NCBI GenBank assembly: GCA_003956705.1
Contig: QZCP01000080.1
Coordinates: 1-64,000, forward strand
Source of the DNA: Brevipalpus yothersi
Lineage: Eukaryota > Arthropoda > Arachnida > Trombidiformes > Tenuipalpidae
Length of the DNA stretch: 64,000 nucleotides
Direction of reading: 5' to 3'
This document shows positions 53,385 through 64,000 of the stretch, piece by piece (positions within the stretch are counted from its first letter, which is position 1; each line of letters starts with the position of its first letter). The notes under the pieces were generated by a model, which was given only the letters and a program-made list of their open reading frames with translations, searched no databases and was not told the DNA's origin. The translations under genes were made by a program, and so were the position numbers.

Positions 53385-53714
53385 ATGCCTGACTTACCTG
53401 CTGGTGACGCTGAGCGTGGTAAAAAAATATTTATCCAAAAATGTGGTCAATGTCATGTTGCCGACAAAGGTAAAGGTCACAAGCAAGGACCTAATTTGTA
53501 TAATTTGTTTGGCCGTAAGACCGGCTCCGCGGAGGGCTTCGATTATACCGATGCAAATAAGAGTAAAGGTATTATTTGGGGTAAAGATACTCTGGATGTT
53601 TATCTTGAAAATCCTAAGAAATATATTCCTGGGACAAAAATGATTTTCGCAGGAATTAAAAAAAAGCAAGAGAGAGCCGACGTCATTGCGTATCTCGAAA
53701 AACAAAAAGATTGA
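53385..53714 (+). CDS. CYCS: Cytochrome c, somatic type
   Basis: Soluble intermembrane-space electron carrier between complexes III and IV, also an apoptosis trigger in many animals. The 109-aa CDS lies in one exon. Haem attachment motif CGQCH spans residues 20-24 (Cys20, Cys23, His24 axial ligand); Met86 in GTKMIFAG is the second axial ligand. The GPNLYNLFGRKTG, YTDANKSKGI and NPKKYIPGTKM blocks are intact, and the N-terminal extension (MPDLPAGDAE) is of arthropod type. The length is normal for the family. The start codon follows directly after a splice acceptor, so a leader intron (53198-53383) is likely. Poly(A) signal at 53769. Confidence 0.98.
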   Translation: MPDLPAGDAERGKKIFIQKCGQCHVADKGKGHKQGPNLYNLFGRKTGSAEGFDYTDANKSKGIIWGKDTLDVYLENPKKYIPGTKMIFAGIKKKQERADVIAYLEKQKD

Positions 53715-53768
53715 TGAAAAGAAATTCAATTAGTCGATGTAAGCTTAAACTAGGCGATTTCTCCATAG

Positions 53769-53774
53769 AATAAA
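53769..53774 (+). terminator. Poly(A) signal of cytochrome c
   Basis: AATAAA 55 bases after the stop codon, 70 bases before the stop of the convergent enabled gene, so the two 3' UTRs probably overlap. Confidence 0.6.
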
Positions 53775-53843
53775 AATTCATGTTAGATCAATTCAGATTC
53801 CTTGGACTCTCTCCATTTTTTTTGTTCCACAATTTTCAGTGGG

Positions 53844-55900
53844 TCACTGTCCACGCAGCTCCATCTTGATGGCTGAAGGTGGGAGAAAGAGAAGACAATG
53901 AGGGTGAGAAAACAATCGATTTTTTTCCCGGAACTCATGTTCACAAGAGCACTGGTATACCTACCATCAATAATTTCAGATTTCATTTTGTTAACCTCTT
54001 TCCTTATCTCCTGGAGAATTTCTTGTTTTAATTGCTCTATCTTGATATGATCGATCCCATTCAAGGCGGAGGTATCTAGTGAGCCAGCTCTCAGACTGAA
54101 ATGAGAAGTGAGAGAACGAGAGGGAGAGGGAGAGAGAAAGAGAAAGAGAGAGAGAGTTAGTCAATTAGAGAAAGAGGAAGTATGCAAACTTGAAAACGAC
54201 TGTTACACAAGAAATTCACTGAAGGTTAATGTGTATGAGTAATAGAACAAAGTGATAATTACCGAGCATTCGAATCATTGGAATCTTTATTGGGACTATT
54301 TCTATTAGCACCCATCTTATTGTCCCAGTTCCGTTTGTCACCACTTCCTGATCTTTCCGAATCATTTTGATTTCCCTCAGCCAAGGCACGTCGACGTGCC
54401 AGTGTTCGATTCATTTCGTCCATCATACTAGCCATGCCAACACCAATTGAGCCGGATGAGGAACTTTTGGAGCTGTTATCCGAATCTTTTTCATCTTTAC
54501 CCGAAGCTTTCTTTAATTTTACATTAGTCAAAGCAGAAGCCAAATTGGACACAGGATTCATCATCTTAGCGCCACCAGAGTTGTTAGCATTGCTAATCGG
54601 AGGACCTCCACCTCCGGCCATGGGCGGATGGCTAGAGGTCATGGTTGGATTAAGACTTCCGAGAGGAGGAGGAGGCGGGGGAGGAGGAGGGGGAACGGGG
54701 GGTGACTGGACCATTTCAGGCCTTTTTGGGCGATTTTCGGAATACGAACAGAAGTGAAAAGGAGGAAGAAAATAGCAAATAAGATTAGGTTCAAAAAATT
54801 ATCAGACCAGACAGATTTCGAATGTCCGAACGTCATTAATTAAGAGTAGAGATAAATAATATCGAGAGCAGACGGAAAAGAGAAAGAGAGTGAGAGAGAA
54901 AATAAAGAAAATAAATAATTATATTTTACCTTGTAGAGTAGATTGCTTGTGAAGCTTGTCCGGTTTGATTTGATGACTGTACCTGACCAGGTTGACTTAG
55001 ATTTATCATACCGGGATTATTTGGCGCGGAAGAAGGCGGTTTATGATGCCCGTAAGTAGCCTGTGAGGGTGGCACAGGTATATTAGACATTATGTGATTC
55101 AAGTTAGGATTATTTGGAGCATTGTTGGTGTGATTTAGATGTTGCTGATGATTAATGTTATTCATCTCATTAATTTGGGCTTGTTTCCATTCACTCATAT
55201 CATTATTAGTCCAATTACTATTATGTGTTGATGAATGATTAGAATTTGGTCCAACTCCTGGTGGACCACCGCCGGTGACATTCCAAACTTCAGAGTAAAC
55301 TTCGGACTGTGGACATCCGGTGTGTCCATAGACTGGCTGGGGAGGAAGTTGAGCTTGTTGTTGAGATGGTTGAGGCGGTGGTGCTTTGACTGGCTGAGGA
55401 ATAGGTTGAGGTTGTTGTTGTTGCTGTTGTGTGGCATGATTAATCATATTATTATTGGAATTATTGATCATCGTTGGTATGGACATGTTGGGCACAATAG
55501 ATTGAGGAGGTAAAGTACAAAGTAGTCCTGAGTTTTGAGAAGATGGTGATGAAGATGTGTTCAATAAGTCTAATACTTGAGTAATTGTTTCCGCAAAATT
55601 GTGTGCATCTTCTTTGGAGCTAAAATTAAGTCCATATACTTGTCTACTGTCTCTCCAATTATGGAATGTAGCAGTGGCCGTATTGTATTTTAAACCTTTT
55701 TGTATGGCATAATTGATTACCAATTCATGGTCTTGTAATTTACGTCCCACAACACGGAAAGTATTGTTGAGTGTGTTCTGATAGATATGCACTCTTGATA
55801 CTCCGGAAGAAGAGCCTGATGGAATCCATTTTTTGTTCGTATCATCATAAACCATAACCGATGCTCGTGCAGCGATGATGGATTGTTCATTGGAAGCCAT
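53844..55900 (-). CDS. ena: Enabled (Ena/VASP actin regulator)
   Basis: Anti-capping and elongation factor at barbed ends of actin filaments; binds FPPPP-type ligands through EVH1. Minus-strand exons 55900-54930, 54721-54263, 54095-53965 and 53872-53844 join in phase to 529 aa. EVH1 spans about 1-112 (MVYDDTNKKWIPSG and TFHNWRDSRQVYGLNF). A Gln/Asn/Pro-rich linker covers 113-323. A polyproline profilin-binding run lies at about 331-343. The EVH2 G-actin site is at about 384-400 (LASALTNVKLKKASGK), the F-actin site near 421-439 (MMDEMNRTLARRRALAE), and a C-terminal tetramerising coiled coil at about 488-529. All expected Ena/VASP blocks are present. Divergent from SMNDC1, convergent with cytochrome c. 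Confidence 0.96.
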
Positions 55901-57103
55901 GATAATTTGTTTTTCCGCTCGAGATGGTAAAGATATTTATATAAATGTATGTGTGTGTGTAGAGACAAAGTGTAGTGAAAGGGAGAGAGAGAGAGAGAGA
56001 GAAAGAATGTTTTCAACAGATGTCAATTAAATTGCGTATGGTGATGCTGATGTTGATGATAATGTTATGATGGAGGATGATGAAAAGTGATCAGTGTGAT
56101 AATGTGATAATCTTTAAAAAAGTTTTTCTCTTTCTCCCTCTTGCAACTTGAACTTCTTCTCTCAAAGCACAATTATGACACATCCAATATCCAGAGAGAT
56201 GTACACCGAAAAAAAGGAAACACCTACACACACATATTCACATAGAGTCCCGAATTCCGGAAGCTATTACACAGTGAGCCAGTAACCACTTAATCACAAT
56301 CGATGTGTATGAATATCAAAAAGTGGTTAATATTGAGCAAACACATACAGACACACACACACACTAGTGTTGAGAGATTGAGATACAGAGAGAGAGAAAG
56401 TTCACATTGATTATCGATTTTGTATTAATTACAATCAAATGAATCAATGAATCAATGAGCAATGGTGAGTGAGTAAGTTTATCGGATAATGTTCAAATAA
56501 TATATGTATATACACACACACAGAGAGCAAGAAAAAAAAGCAGCAAAAAGCGAAAAGAAAGAGAGAGAGAGAGAGAAAGATGAAGAGAGAGGAAAAAAGA
56601 GACAGCAAAAAAGTAGGAGAGGCTGTATGGGCAAGCTGTATTGGCTTCGCTGTATGTATGTATCTTTTGCTGGCTATGATATGTTCACCAAGCACCAAGT
56701 GATCAACATACACACACACAAAAAGATCAAAAGACAACACTTAAATCATCCGATTCACTGGATGACATCCACTGATGATCACTCTACACAATGTATTGAT
56801 TATTATTTTCAATCAATTGATTTTTCATGTGAATGCTTATTCATTTGATCAAATGAATAATCAAACATCATCAAACACACAGAGCATCACAAAGAGAATT
56901 GATCGTGAAATGATGTCCAATGGAATAGAGACCTCTTGCGGTTGCTCATGTGAACTGATGAATTTTAAATGTTTGTTTTGATTGTGATGATTATTAGGAT
57001 TGAAAATTTTTGATCTTCTCAATTAATTGTGATCACATTTTTAATCAATTTTCGATTATCATTTGTCCGTGTAACTTGCCAAAGTTTTCCTTGAGTGGAC
57101 AGT
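55901..57103. promoter_or_regulatory. Divergent promoter region of enabled and SMNDC1
   Basis: About 1.2 kb between two divergent start codons, holding leader sequence for both genes, GA-rich patches (about 55982-56005, 56558-56580) and short CA repeats (about 56344-56364, 56511-56522). No TATA element is evident near either start. Confidence 0.45.
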
Positions 57104-58619
57104 ATGTCGTCTGTTGGTGAAGATTTGGCTGCTAATCTGCGAAACTATAAGATACAATTGCAGCAAGTTGAAGCTGCTCTCACAAGTGAACCTGATAATG
57201 AAGAATTTCTTAAGCTTAAAGAAGATCTTGAAGAAGTTATTACACTTACCAAAACATTGATGAACGATGAAGGTACTCCTATTGATACGGATCAAGACAA
57301 AGATTTAATTTCACATAGTAGTGAGATAAGACACAATTATCGATCAGGAGATATCGTTCTTGCTCCATGGTCTCAGGATGGACAGTAAGTTATCTCTCTC
57401 TGCTTTAATGAGTATGTTTATCCTCTGTTTGTCATTTTCGAAAACAATTAAATAATCATGACAAACCACCCTAGATGAACTTTAAGGATGGATTTAATTT
57501 ATCCTCTTTGCAAAATTTCTTCCCCGAATTTTCTCTCTCTCTCTCCACGTTTCTTCGCCTTGAAAGATGGACATACTAGCAGCAAATCGAATTCTTCTCT
57601 TAAGTGGATTACCCTAGGCGATGACATAAACTATCATCCAGATTGAAAGTCACTTCCAAGATATGCCTCAATGATGTACTCGTAATTATTTCCATTGTTG
57701 GTTTTGGAGTTTTTATTTTCCTCTGTTAAAACAGGAAACATCCGCTTTCTAGAGGAAGTATAGCAAAGACAATCGAGTTAAATCTTCGACTATAAACCTT
57801 TTTTTCCTCTAATCTCTCACAGTTGCATCGATCGAAACGCTATATCTACCTCTTCAGTTCGAGTTTCTATGGCTTCTATTGATGGCATACTAATATTCGT
57901 TCTTTTTGTCTCATTCTTTCCTCAAGATTCTACGAAGCTGAAATCGAAGACATTGTGAGCGATGGTCAATGTAATGTGACTTTCAAAGGTTCAGCCTTTG
58001 GTCGAGGTCGTGTTTCCGAAGTATGTTTGATCAATTTGCTTAAACCTTTACCTGGTACTAGTAGGAAAAAGTTGAAACTCGATACCTCTGGAAAACAGTT
58101 CGATTCAGCTCCTTCTACACAAATAAACACCAAACAGAAACGTATTCAACTGCAACAGCATCGAGAATACTTGAAACGCAAGCAGCAGAAGAAACAAAGT
58201 CGTCTCAGAGATTTAGAAGAAGAACGCGAGAAAGAAAAAAACAAATGGAAACAATTCAACGTCAAGGTAATGACATTAAAAGTGCACTCTTAAAATATTG
58301 AGCAGCACTCATTACTAACCACTTGAATTCTCATCAAAACACTTTAAGCACATCTGACCCATCTTTTCATCTTTTATAGGCGGTCAATAGGCATCTGAAA
58401 GGGGCTACTACACTGGCCAAAAAACAAAGTATCTTCAAGTCTCCTGACACAGTAGAAGGTAAAGTTGGTGTCGGAACTTGTGGAATTGCTGGAAAACCAA
58501 TGACAAATTTCGTTGTCGCTGACAAATACAAACGAGGAACATCAACTGCTGCACCTTCATCTTCAGGCTCATCAGCATCTCGAAATCCTAACCTTCATTC
58601 CATCTCTAATATTCGTTAG
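57104..58619 (+). CDS. SMNDC1: Survival-of-motor-neuron-related splicing factor 30
   Basis: Nuclear splicing factor needed for tri-snRNP entry into the spliceosome; its Tudor domain binds symmetric dimethyl-arginine on Sm proteins. Exons 57104-57384, 57927-58266 and 58380-58619 join in phase to 286 aa. An N-terminal helical part (about 1-75, LAANLRNYKIQLQQVEAAL) is followed by a Tudor domain at about 80-135 (YRSGDIVLAPWSQDGQFYEAEIEDI). A basic charged coiled-coil region follows, then the conserved C-terminal block with KSPDTVEGKVGVGTCGIAG and KPMT. It is somewhat longer than the human protein (238 aa), mainly from a Ser-rich tail. Poly(A) signal at 58720. Confidence 0.97.
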
Positions 58620-58719
58620 CTATAGATCTTTAGATTTTGTGTACAATTGATTGACTTTTTCTGGTGTCTTCATGGGCACCAATCCTTTTTTTCAATCGTT
58701 CAAATGTCAATGTCATCTG

Positions 58720-58725
58720 AATAAA
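58720..58725 (+). terminator. Poly(A) signal of SMNDC1
   Basis: AATAAA 100 bases after the stop codon. Confidence 0.6.
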
Positions 58726-59285
58726 ATAACTAAACTCTGCTCTTCAGCTTCCTAGGACCAATATAAATACATCTTACACAACATCACGTTTTCATTGACC
58801 CAGTTCGAAATACCACTCTGATTACCTGCTTTATTCTATGACTGCTTTATTTCCTATTCAGCTCCATATTTTATAGAATAACATCTGTCAAGTGCTTTCA
58901 ATGAGCTAATGACTTTTCCTCAGGCTAATGTTTGAAAATTAATCATCCACTGGCAACATAGGTACAATTTCAGTTCGAACAAACAAAAACTATGGTCGTT
59001 GGTCAGATGCCTACAAGTATACGCATCAGTTCGATCTTTGTTTAAATAGTTCATTGAAGCCTGAAAAATCATAGGATCTGACTTTGGCACACTTTGCTCA
59101 ATTCTGATTATACATTGACGATAGCTGCCAAGTTCTCTTTTTCATCGACCAAATATTCGTTGCAGTTGCCGAGAGAATGATTCATCTTTCGAAAATAGAT
59201 TCTCACACATACACACACATGCTTCTTTTCCTTAGTTCTCATTTTAAAGCGATCTACGTGCCTGTTAGCTTTGGCTTGGGCTTCC

Positions 59286-59319
<34 letters not shown>

Positions 59320-59425
59320 NNNNNNNNNNNNNNNNNNNNNNNNNNNNNNNNNNNNNNNNNNNNNNNNNNNNNNNNNNNNNNNNNNNNNNNNNNNNNNNNN
59401 NNNNNNNNNNNNNNNNNNNNNNNNN

Positions 59426-59517
<92 letters not shown>
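59286..59517. repeat. (CT)n microsatellite with assembly gap
   Basis: CT units flank a 106-base run of N (59320-59425); a one-base phase slip (CTCTCCTCTC) follows the gap. Confidence 0.95.
59320..59425. other. Assembly gap (106 N)
   Basis: Run of N inside a (CT)n tract. Confidence 1.
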
Positions 59518-59519
<2 letters not shown>

Positions 59520-60589
59520 CTTGCTTGATAAACAACTGACATATTCATGATCTCCTTCTTTTTTTGCATCCCCGAATTTGTAAGTGTTCAGCATTTCTTC
59601 CTCACTTTGCAAATTGTGGGAGTACAGTCTTCAAGTAAAAAAGCTGGGCTCGAATTGGGAGAGATGCGATTCCAGTTCAAATTCTTGGTGGAAGAGCAAA
59701 AGAAGACGGAGAACTTTTTGGCTCTATTGACTACTTTTTTTTGACTGATTCCAGAGCTAATGTCAAATGTTTCCTCATCTCTGTGGAATGGGAATGAAAT
59801 ATGACTCACTTTTTTCTTCACCAGATCTAATAAAAACATCTCTCTGGATTTAGTGAGCGATAGAATTGACTCATATGAAAAATTTTACCATATATTTCAA
59901 TTTTTCCAGACTTTTTCAAATGAATTATTACCTTCTCACCAGATGATTTGAAGAAAAATAGTGCAAAATTTACTTGGCACAGATTTTATTCGGTTTTCTC
60001 ATCAGATCGAATCAAATCATCAACACTCAATCAGATGAAATCATTTATTTATACCCAAATCATCTCCAACGAAGTATTCCAGAGCTGCAATGGGAAGTGA
60101 TCTCGCTGATAATTTTCAAGTTTGTGTATGTGTATGTATATGAATATATAAGCTGATTTTTATATATTTGAATTATATCTCAATAATCAATGTTGTATTG
60201 GTAAGAAATCACGTTCGAAAAGGTGGTTTATTCTCAACGTTTTGGTTTTTTTTATAATATATTTTTCAAATCTTCTTAGTTTTTTCAATGAGCTTTTTTG
60301 ATTTTTGTTTTAGTTACTCGAAGATAGAAGGCGATTGTTGTTCGGATCAGGGGAAGAGAAAAAAGGTCTTTTTGAACGGATAATTTAAATGTGGGTTGGT
60401 GCATAATGAGGCTTATTGCTGGTGATAAAGAAAAGAGTAAAGAAGAGAGAGAGAGAAAGACAAAAAGGACCCGATTAGAGATAATGTCAAGTGTTGTTGG
60501 TATCAGAAATTCTCTGATAGAATAGGAGAATAACTTCTCTTAAGATCAAAATTGATCTTTTCGAGAATAAATTTCGAAATTCTCTACAC

Positions 60590-61419
60590 TTACGATGGGG
60601 GAGCCTGGGTGTTGCCAAGGTGTTCACCAGCGTCCATGGTCAAGCAACCAGCACCACCGCCGAAACCGTATCCTTTTGGACCGTATTTTCGTCCGTAGCA
60701 TTGTTTGCCTGGATAAAACAGTTATCATTATTCACACGAATTGAACTAATTTTCAGACTAGAATATCATAAAATCATAAAATCGAATATTTATGAGAACA
60801 TCATTTTCTGATCGAGGGAATTTTCGATGAAATTAGATCATTCTAGACTAAAATAATCGCATTTTCGGTGAACTTGTGCTTAAAAGAACTCTTCAGCTAT
60901 AAATATTTCGGAAGTCGAATATTTTCTTTGTGGTGAGATTTTCTGGTCGCTAGAGGATCGAGTGACCTCGCTTTTCCACATAATTCTATTCTTGGAAACA
61001 AGAGAAGGAAAGCTAATGGAAAGCTCTTCCCTAACCCTAAGAAAAATGCTATTCATTTGATAGGAAAACAAGCTTATCTCTTCATTTCTCTTAAAACGCT
61101 TATCGAAAATCAAATCAACTGGTCAGTACAAACATAAACAAACATCGACAAAATGTGAATATTGAGCTAAAGATCTCGTATATAGTTCATCCCTCAAGAT
61201 ACACACATAGGGCACATGAGATTAAAGAAAAATTTACTCACAATAGAGTTCATTAGGACCATGTTCGGTGGCATTGGTACTGTCTAATCGCTTGTTACAT
61301 AGACCGCACTTGAAGCATCCCTTGTGCCACTTGCTACCGCCGGCTAGAACTTCTTCGGCAGCGTAAACGGATTTTCCGCATCGCGGGCATTTGGCAACAT
61401 CTGCTGGTTTGAAAGGCAT
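60590..61419 (-). CDS. Mlp60A: Muscle LIM protein, single LIM domain (Mlp60A/CRP family)
   Basis: Sarcomere/Z-disc and nuclear scaffold protein of muscle. Minus-strand exons 61419-61242 and 60708-60590 join in phase 1 to 98 aa. One complete LIM domain has zinc ligands C11, C14, H32, C35 and C38, C41, C60, C63 with standard spacing. The CRP-type Gly-rich box KYGPKGYGFGGGAG follows at 67-80. The start (MPFKPADVAKCPRCGKSVYAAEE) matches fly Mlp60A, and the length is close to its 92 aa. The TAA stop overlaps a consensus donor (TC|GTAAGT), so some transcripts could splice on instead of stopping. The ATG is 12 bases after a likely acceptor (ATCATAG), so a leader intron is probable. Confidence 0.95.
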
Positions 61420-61744
61420 CCTCGAGTATTCACTATGATCAAGAAGAGAAGAGAGTTTCAGTATCAATCAATCAGATTATATTTTTCGAAATATTGAACT
61501 AAATCAATAATGATGATTGGAGAAATGGAAAGAGAATCCAATCGGCGAAGCAAAAAATCCAATTAAAATGATCACAATGATCTAAATGGACACATACACT
61601 ATTGGGCTGTCGAAATAGAACAAATTGTAGAAGCTGCTTGATGAAAATTGGTTGACTGTGTTAGTGGATGATTTTCACAAGAGAGATGCACCAAGTAGAG
61701 ATATTTAAATGAATATGGTGAACTAGATTAGAACAACTAGTGTT

Positions 61745-61755
61745 CTTATATAAAG
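61745..61755 (-). promoter_or_regulatory. Mlp60A: Possible TATA box of the LIM gene
   Basis: CTTTATATAAG on the minus strand, 326 bases upstream of the ATG, suiting a spliced leader. The sequence is nearly palindromic, so strand is assigned from the gene only. Confidence 0.4.
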
Positions 61756-62337
61756 AGGATTACGAACGCGGTACTTAGAGTGAGCAAAAATTTTGGCGGG
61801 TGGGCCAATGGAAGAGAGAAAGCAACCAATTTACTTCTTATTCTATCCCCTTCTCTCTCTGTCTCTCTGTCTCTTTCTCTTTTTCTCTCTCTCTCTCACT
61901 GATGCTAGTGGCTGATCATCGATTCTGATTGAATTCCATTGAAATGTTGCTCATGGCAAGCAAAAGCTATGTGTGAGTCAATGTTCGTTTGTATTCCAGT
62001 ATATTCTAATTAGTTATGGAACTTATACACAGATATATGCATTGAAGAAATGGATGCTGGATGGGTGGTTCGATCCTCGCTGACGAAATTTCTCTCTTTG
62101 AATGCAACCCCATTATGCCACTCCCAATATTCTGTTTTGTATGGTGGGGAGAAGATGGAGAAGGAGAAGATGATGGAGAAGAAGTCTCTGTCTGTGTCTC
62201 TCACTTATCATCAAGCTCTATTCAACAACTTCGTTGGCGAAGGTACGAGAAGTGTATTGTGCACACGGACCAGATCACGGAGAAAAGAGAGAGGAAAGAA
62301 GAGAAAATCAACATCCTCATCTTTTTCTTCCAATGAA

Positions 62338-62340
<3 letters not shown>

Positions 62341-62381
<41 letters not shown>
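62341..62381. repeat. (GA)n microsatellite
   Basis: About 20 units near the right end. Confidence 0.95.
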
Positions 62382-62383
<2 letters not shown>

Positions 62384-62794
62384 AGATGCTGTAAATCAGA
62401 GGCTGGGATGAGAGTGGAGAGCAGAGGAGAAGATTATTCCGCATCATCCTTGTTATAAGACTTATATGGGCATCTTATAAGATACCATTTCTTAATTTGG
62501 CTCCAGTCTGGCACGAGCGAGGTCATATCCATCTCTAAACTTAGGATAATCAGTGCCGTGTGATTTTTTCCCATCTTCAATCCTCCATACAGTCCACACT
62601 CACTGTCAACAGTAAATATTAACATAGGAATTCTGCAAAAAATTTGGGCTCTCACGGAGAACGTATTTTTGAGTCGAAAGTATCATTTAAGAGAGTTTCT
62701 AAGCTTTTCGAGACGCTGTCGATAATTCAATGACTCTTCTCTCTTTTGCTCTTTTCTTCTCTTTTTCTTCTTCTATCACTCTTATACTATATAG

Positions 62795-63180
62795 AACGAT
62801 CATAGGTGATTCTTTTCTCTTTTTAAGTTGAGGTAAAATGTTTTTCAGCTCAAAATTGGTAAGCCCTTATCATGGTATGAATCATTGGTGATAATTTAAT
62901 TCCAACCCTACTCTATAAGATGATTGTTAAAATGGTCAATTTGGAAATATTTTACCAGTTTTGAACCAGTTTCTCGCGCTGCTCAATGTTGGTAGAAAAT
63001 TTGCTCCATGAATACAGTTATTCAATTCTCTCTCTCTCTCTCTCGAGGCCTTTTTGGCATTGCTGAAAAATTCAGCGGTTGAATATTTCAATCAAATACA
63101 CCATGATCTCATATGTTATTAGAAAAAAATTACATGATCGTTTCTAAAATTGAGAATGGGAGAGAGATATGATTTTTTTT
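62795..63180 (+). repeat. Diverged dispersed repeat, copy B
   Basis: The right half matches copy A (12960-13230). The left half (GATCATAGGTGATTCTTTTC, then TTGAGGTAAAAT) matches 50693-50732. This is probably an old non-autonomous element or low-copy repeat. Confidence 0.45.
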
Positions 63181-64000
63181 ATCATTTCAACTTGATCTCT
63201 TATGATTCACGTCAATATTGGCTGAGAAAAGAGAGAAGAGAGAGAGAGAGTGATGAAACTTTATGTAATCGATGAAAATATCAAGCATTAACTATTGTGG
63301 TCTTAATTGGATGATTTGGTAATTTGTTATCAAAATCTTCTTTCAATTCCATGAGAATTCTATCTTCCAGCAATTGTGCAACTTCAAATTCGATTCTACA
63401 GTCTCATTTGAAAATGATGATCTACTTCTCTTGAACATGAGCAATGGATAAGAGGATTTTCGAACTGATCTGAGCTTCCATTCAACGCGAACATGATATC
63501 ATGTAAACTTTCAGGTAAATCGTAAACTCACACACGAGCACAAATAATTCACCTTATTCATTTGTCCGATTGACTCCTATCTACCTGTTTCTTTCTTTTC
63601 TCTCCCCATCTTCTGATTTGTTTTAAAATGATCTTGGTTTTCAAAATGATACTCAATTAAAGACACATGATCGAATAAGAGAATGAAAGAGATTAGAAAC
63701 AATGTGAATCATGATGAAAAAAGGAAAATAGAAATAAACCAAGCATCAATGATGGACTGTGGAGATTTTCTTGCAATCCTTATACTGTGTCCCAACAAGC
63801 GAATGATATATTTGCGAGGTCAAACCAGAACGGGATGTTCTGGTTGGTGAATATAAATGTACATAAGTGCAAACGAGGCAAATCATGAGTGGCCAGTTAA
63901 TATGATGAATACAGTCATCATATTCATCATACGTGATTTCTAAATTTTTTTTGGAGAGAGAAAGAATTTTCATGTCATATCTAATGGCTGATGGTAGTTA

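Larger units (their letters stand above)
58726..60589. other. Intergenic with large (CT)n tract and gap
   Basis: Contains the (CT)n tract with the third assembly gap (59286-59517). I see no convincing coding exon. It should also hold the 3' UTR of the LIM gene, which ends at 60590 on the minus strand. Confidence 0.5.
61756..64000. other. Flanking non-coding sequence
   Basis: CT-rich run near 61851-61898, (GA)n at 62341-62381, and a diverged dispersed repeat copy at about 62795-63180. No coding exon is supported. Confidence 0.5.

Noticed and set aside
54434..54757. Gly-rich plus-strand frame opposite enabled
   Set aside because: It is the antisense shadow of the Ena polyproline run.

Overview
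This 64 kb window is arthropod nuclear DNA. It is AT-rich, has many GT-AG introns of about 60-300 bp, and carries arthropod-type genes (SIFamide receptor, Mlp60A-type muscle LIM protein, Enabled, chico-type insulin receptor substrate). A mite or other small chelicerate is my best guess; no species marker was identified, so that lineage is inference. (CT)n/(GA)n dinucleotide tracts occur throughout, and all three assembly gaps lie inside such tracts.

Layout. Bases 1-11 kb hold no confident gene, only microsatellites and one possible terminal exon at the left edge. From 11.3 to 27.1 kb (minus strand) lies a SIFamide receptor in three coding exons, with introns of 3.8 and 10.4 kb. At 28.2-29.5 kb (minus) is a short insulin receptor substrate (PH + PTB). 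At 30.4-30.5 kb (minus) is an unrecognised small coding exon. At 32.3-34.3 kb (plus) an eight-exon gene encodes a secreted protein extraordinarily rich in Lys, His and Tyr. At 34.7-43.5 kb (minus) is a 14-exon formate-tetrahydrofolate ligase with a presequence-like N-terminus and no dehydrogenase/cyclohydrolase domain. It is divergent from a TDRD7-like Tudor protein at 44.2-46.7 kb (plus). At 49.0-52.4 kb (plus) is a 14-cysteine secreted protein. Somatic cytochrome c (53.4 kb, plus) converges on enabled (53.8-55.9 kb, minus), which is divergent from SMNDC1/SPF30 (57.1-58.6 kb, plus). At 60.6-61.4 kb (minus) is a single-LIM muscle protein. The remainder to 64 kb is non-coding as far as I can see.

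All coding models were built by hand: donor and acceptor bases were located and the reading phase was checked across every junction. Each major model closes in frame (SIFaR 524 aa, IRS 432, Lys/His/Tyr protein 255, ligase 692, Tudor protein 697, Cys-rich protein 256, cytochrome c 109, Ena 529, SMNDC1 286, LIM 98). The genes do not form one pathway; this is an ordinary mixed neighbourhood. Neuropeptide and insulin signalling sit side by side, and mitochondrial one-carbon metabolism shares a promoter region with a germ-granule-type protein. The most unusual object is the Lys/His/Tyr-rich secreted protein. I see no evidence of a multi-gene novel system.
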